A stretch of 64,000 nt of DNA from JABCZH01 sp963803775 (GTDB taxonomy: Bacteria; Acidobacteriota; Terriglobia; Terriglobales; Acidobacteriaceae): assembly GCA_963803775.1 (NCBI GenBank), contig CAWDNS010000001.1, forward strand, positions 186,001 through 250,000, in the 5' to 3' direction. Under the pieces are notes generated by a model, which saw only the letters and a program-made list of their open reading frames with translations, was not told the DNA's origin and did not search any database. Shown here in pieces: positions 62,172 through 64,000 of the stretch (positions are counted from its first letter, which is position 1; the number at the start of each line of letters is the position of its first letter). A program made the position numbers and the translations under genes.

Positions 62172-62322
62172 CGCCTTCTCCTTTTCACCTAAGCAGATTG
62201 ACTTAAGGTTGTCGCTGCGAATGTATTCCTGATTTCTTGAAGCGTCAAGCACACCTCTGATAAAAGTGCGGTGAGTGTATCAGGGATGGCGTAAACGTCC
62301 GCGAATGCCGGTTCAGCGAAAC

Positions 62323-62667
62323 CTATCTCAACGCCGTCGGATGTTTGGGCTGATATAGACCAATCTCGCCGCCGCCCGGCAGCTTCATCTTAGTGATGCT
62401 TCCCCAGCGTTCCTCATGGACCACTCCACACGCGACATTCTTCTTCTTCAGCGATTCCATCATCGCCGTGAGGTCATTACACATAAAATAGAGTTCGTGC
62501 AAATCGTTCTTCTCGGACGGATGAAAAGCTACTTCCGCGTCCGGCATGGCAAATATCAGCCACCCGTGGCCTGCATCGACAGAGGGAAACTTGAGAACAT
62601 CTTTGAAGAACGCGCGGTCCGCATCCGGATCTTTGCTGTAGATAACCACGTGGGCGCCTGTGATCAT
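62323..62667 (-). CDS. VOC (glyoxalase/bleomycin-resistance) superfamily protein
   Basis: A 114-residue protein starting MITGAHVVIYSKDPDADRAF, with GHGWLIFAMPDAEVAFHPSE, HELYFMCNDLTAMMESLKKK and WGSITKMKLPGGGEIGLYQP. One paired beta-alpha-beta-beta-beta module, so a dimer makes the active site. The His and Glu ligands are visible (His8 region, ELYF). Substrate unknown. GGAG 6 bases upstream supports 62667 over the GTG at 62682 that overlaps the glycosyltransferase stop. Likely cotranscribed with the glycosyltransferase. Confidence 0.88.
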   Translation of the reverse strand: MITGAHVVIYSKDPDADRAFFKDVLKFPSVDAGHGWLIFAMPDAEVAFHPSEKNDLHELYFMCNDLTAMMESLKKKNVACGVVHEERWGSITKMKLPGGGEIGLYQPKHPTALR

Positions 62668-62678
62668 GGAGTCTCCAA

Positions 62679-63857
62679 TCACTTATCGGACGGACTTGCA
62701 GTCACTGGAACTAACTGACCGTCACGTATGTAGTACTCTCCTCCGCGCCAGCGAATGCTGCTGCGAAGGAAGCTGAACAACCAGATGAAAAATGCCAGAG
62801 CGTCCCACACTGGAATCAGCCACAGCTTCTTCCACAAGGCACGGTCACCCAGCCCACGCACGCCGATCAGCCACGTCATAACCAACCGCAACGTGATATA
62901 AGCACCCAGATATGCCACCGCCACTGCGGCAGTCGGGTGAAGTGCAATCGCAGCCAGAGACCACGGCAGTCCCTGAGTAAACACCAGCCCCAAGTGCCCC
63001 CATGGACGCATGTGGCGCATCACCACCACCCAGCGCATGCGCTTGTGCAGCAGGTCAGGCATCGAACCGTAATCGGCAACCGTGAGAATCGTATACGGAA
63101 GAAGCTCGACTTCATAACCCTGCTCCGCAATCAACCGCCCGACCAGAAGGTCGTCACCGGGCTGGTTCTCGATGGCCTTGTAACCACCGAATCCCGCGAG
63201 CCGGGTACGCGTCGTCGCGATGGTGGGACCGAGCGCGAACTTTACTCCGTCCAACTGGCGTGCCACCAGAATGCCGGCGTAAAAATCGGAGACCATGCCG
63301 ATGGTCTGCAACCTCTCGGCCAGCGTTTTTTCTTCGGTGGGAACGTAGAAGCAGGTTACCGCGCCGACTTTGGGATCGGCCAAAGGCGCTACCACAGTGC
63401 GCAGATAATCGGGCCGGGCGCGAACGTCGCTGTCACTGATCACCACCACTTCGTTCCGCGCTTCGCCGACCAGACGCGCCAGCTTCGCGACTTTGTCATT
63501 GGCGGCGTTCCCGGAAGTACCAAACAGCACCGTGATCCGCCGCTCGGGAAAATCGCGCACAAGTTTTTCAAGAATCGGCACCACCGGATCATCTCTATCG
63601 CCAACGCAGAAGAGTAGCTCGTAGTCGGGATAGTCCTGGCGGCAGAAACTGGCAAAGTTCTCGTAGGCATCGGGATCGACTCCCCGGATCGGTTTCAGAT
63701 TGCTGACCGGAGGAGTGAACTCGCTTTTCGGCCCCGCAACCGGGCGGCGATGAAAGAATCCCCAGGCGCCGTACAGGGAGATCAAATAATAGATGAAGGG
63801 AAAAGTTGCGACCCCCAACATTGCATAAATGAAGAGTGAGACAGTCATGCCCTGCAC
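62679..63857 (-). CDS. GT21-like glycosyltransferase (ceramide glucosyltransferase/HpnI type)
   Basis: A 392-residue membrane glycosyltransferase. An N-terminal helix (LFIYAMLGVATFPFIYYLIS) is followed by the GT-A domain: VSNLKPIRGVDPDAYENFAS, ELLFCVGDRDDPVVPILEKL, the metal motif EVVVISDSDVRARPDYLRT, NQPGDDLLVGRLI and the (Q/R)xxRW-type KRMRWVVVMRHM. C-terminal helices complete it. These motifs are those of GT21 ceramide/hopanoid glycosyltransferases (HpnI-like). Acceptor lipid unknown. Confidence 0.87.
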   Translation of the reverse strand: MQGMTVSLFIYAMLGVATFPFIYYLISLYGAWGFFHRRPVAGPKSEFTPPVSNLKPIRGVDPDAYENFASFCRQDYPDYELLFCVGDRDDPVVPILEKLVRDFPERRITVLFGTSGNAANDKVAKLARLVGEARNEVVVISDSDVRARPDYLRTVVAPLADPKVGAVTCFYVPTEEKTLAERLQTIGMVSDFYAGILVARQLDGVKFALGPTIATTRTRLAGFGGYKAIENQPGDDLLVGRLIAEQGYEVELLPYTILTVADYGSMPDLLHKRMRWVVVMRHMRPWGHLGLVFTQGLPWSLAAIALHPTAAVAVAYLGAYITLRLVMTWLIGVRGLGDRALWKKLWLIPVWDALAFFIWLFSFLRSSIRWRGGEYYIRDGQLVPVTASPSDK

Positions 63858-63894
63858 AGCTTAGCCAGATGCGGTAGCGCTGTCAAAATCCAGC

Positions 63895-64000
63895 TTAGAA
63901 ACTGAGGACACTGCCGGGATGGCGGAGCAGGTAGTATTCATTGATGGGACGGTCGTCCTGCAAGGCGGGGGTCTGGGGCGATAGCGCGATCATCTGCTCC
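63895..64000 (-). CDS. C-terminal end of a spermidine-synthase-like protein (partial)
   Basis: The minus strand from the edge reads EQMIALSPQTPALQDDRPIN then EYYLLRHPGSVLSF and stops at 63895-63897. DDRPINEYYLLR is a common end of spermidine-synthase-like or fused-MFS synthase proteins. Only about 34 residues are inside the window, so the identification is tentative. Confidence 0.6.
   Translation of the reverse strand, partial: EQMIALSPQTPALQDDRPINEYYLLRHPGSVLSF

Overview
The window looks like a stretch of a soil-type Acidobacteriota chromosome (Terriglobia/Koribacter-like is my inference). Supporting signs are the moderately high GC, a large Oar-like TonB-dependent receptor with an N-terminal carboxypeptidase-regulatory domain, secreted Ig-like and CRTAC1/UnbV-type proteins, a Tat-exported spermidine-dehydrogenase-like flavoprotein, DUF2203 and DUF5996 proteins, and many short dispersed intergenic repeats. 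No search could be run, so the taxonomy is a judgement.

Layout. 1-5.5 kb, all on the minus strand: the start of a 6-phosphofructokinase, an Ig-like lipoprotein, DUF2203, nadA, a DUF1906 glycoside-hydrolase-like protein and moaA. 5.6-6.3 kb: a vapBC toxin-antitoxin pair whose toxin has Asn in place of a catalytic Asp. 6.3-9.9 kb: an etfB-etfA-ETF:quinone oxidoreductase operon. 10-12.1 kb: small proteins and a threonine aldolase. 12.3-16.6 kb: an RND efflux adaptor and pump. 16.7-20.8 kb: a CRTAC1-like protein, a histone-deacetylase-family protein and ffh. 20.9-24.4 kb: a peroxiredoxin, then the classic rpsP-khpA-rimM-trmD-rplS operon. 24.6-35 kb: a DUF1624 membrane protein, a TPM/NTase-like/LemA/unknown operon, a YheT-like hydrolase, FmdB and PilZ proteins, the Tat flavoprotein, a three-repeat tail-anchored protein and a divergent ABC exporter. 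35-36.8 kb: an M28 peptidase gene broken by many indels.

36.9-40.9 kb is the most interesting region. A four-gene assimilatory sulfur operon (sulfite/nitrite reductase, siroheme dehydrogenase, uroporphyrinogen methyltransferase, APS/PAPS reductase) has genes that overlap or nearly touch. It is preceded by a 29-residue leader peptide rich in cysteine (6 Cys, including C-L-C-C-C) with its own Shine-Dalgarno sequence. A near-perfect intrinsic terminator follows, and its U-tract abuts the first start codon. A 9-nt element of the terminator is repeated within the leader ORF, and a complementary GGCGG lies between the two copies. This is the layout of a translation-controlled cysteine attenuator, and I regard it as the main discovery in the window.

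41-46 kb: a two-part gene split by a slip in a C-run, DUF5996, tRNA-His, a UDP-glucose-dehydrogenase-like protein lacking most catalytic residues, a 2'-5' RNA ligase-like protein and tRNA-Pro. 47-52.3 kb: the TonB receptor followed by an OmpR-type regulator and its histidine kinase. 52.3-59.8 kb: an accessory block with a TPR-sulfotransferase, small membrane proteins, an IS110/IS1111-type element with a likely guide-RNA region, and a frameshifted phosphoesterase. 59.9-64 kb: secreted proteins, a frameshifted SYLF-domain gene, a VOC protein, a GT21-like glycosyltransferase and the tail of a spermidine-synthase-like gene.

At least four genes carry single-base indels while their translated segments still look conserved. 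Sequencing or assembly indels are therefore a serious alternative to true pseudogenes in this window.
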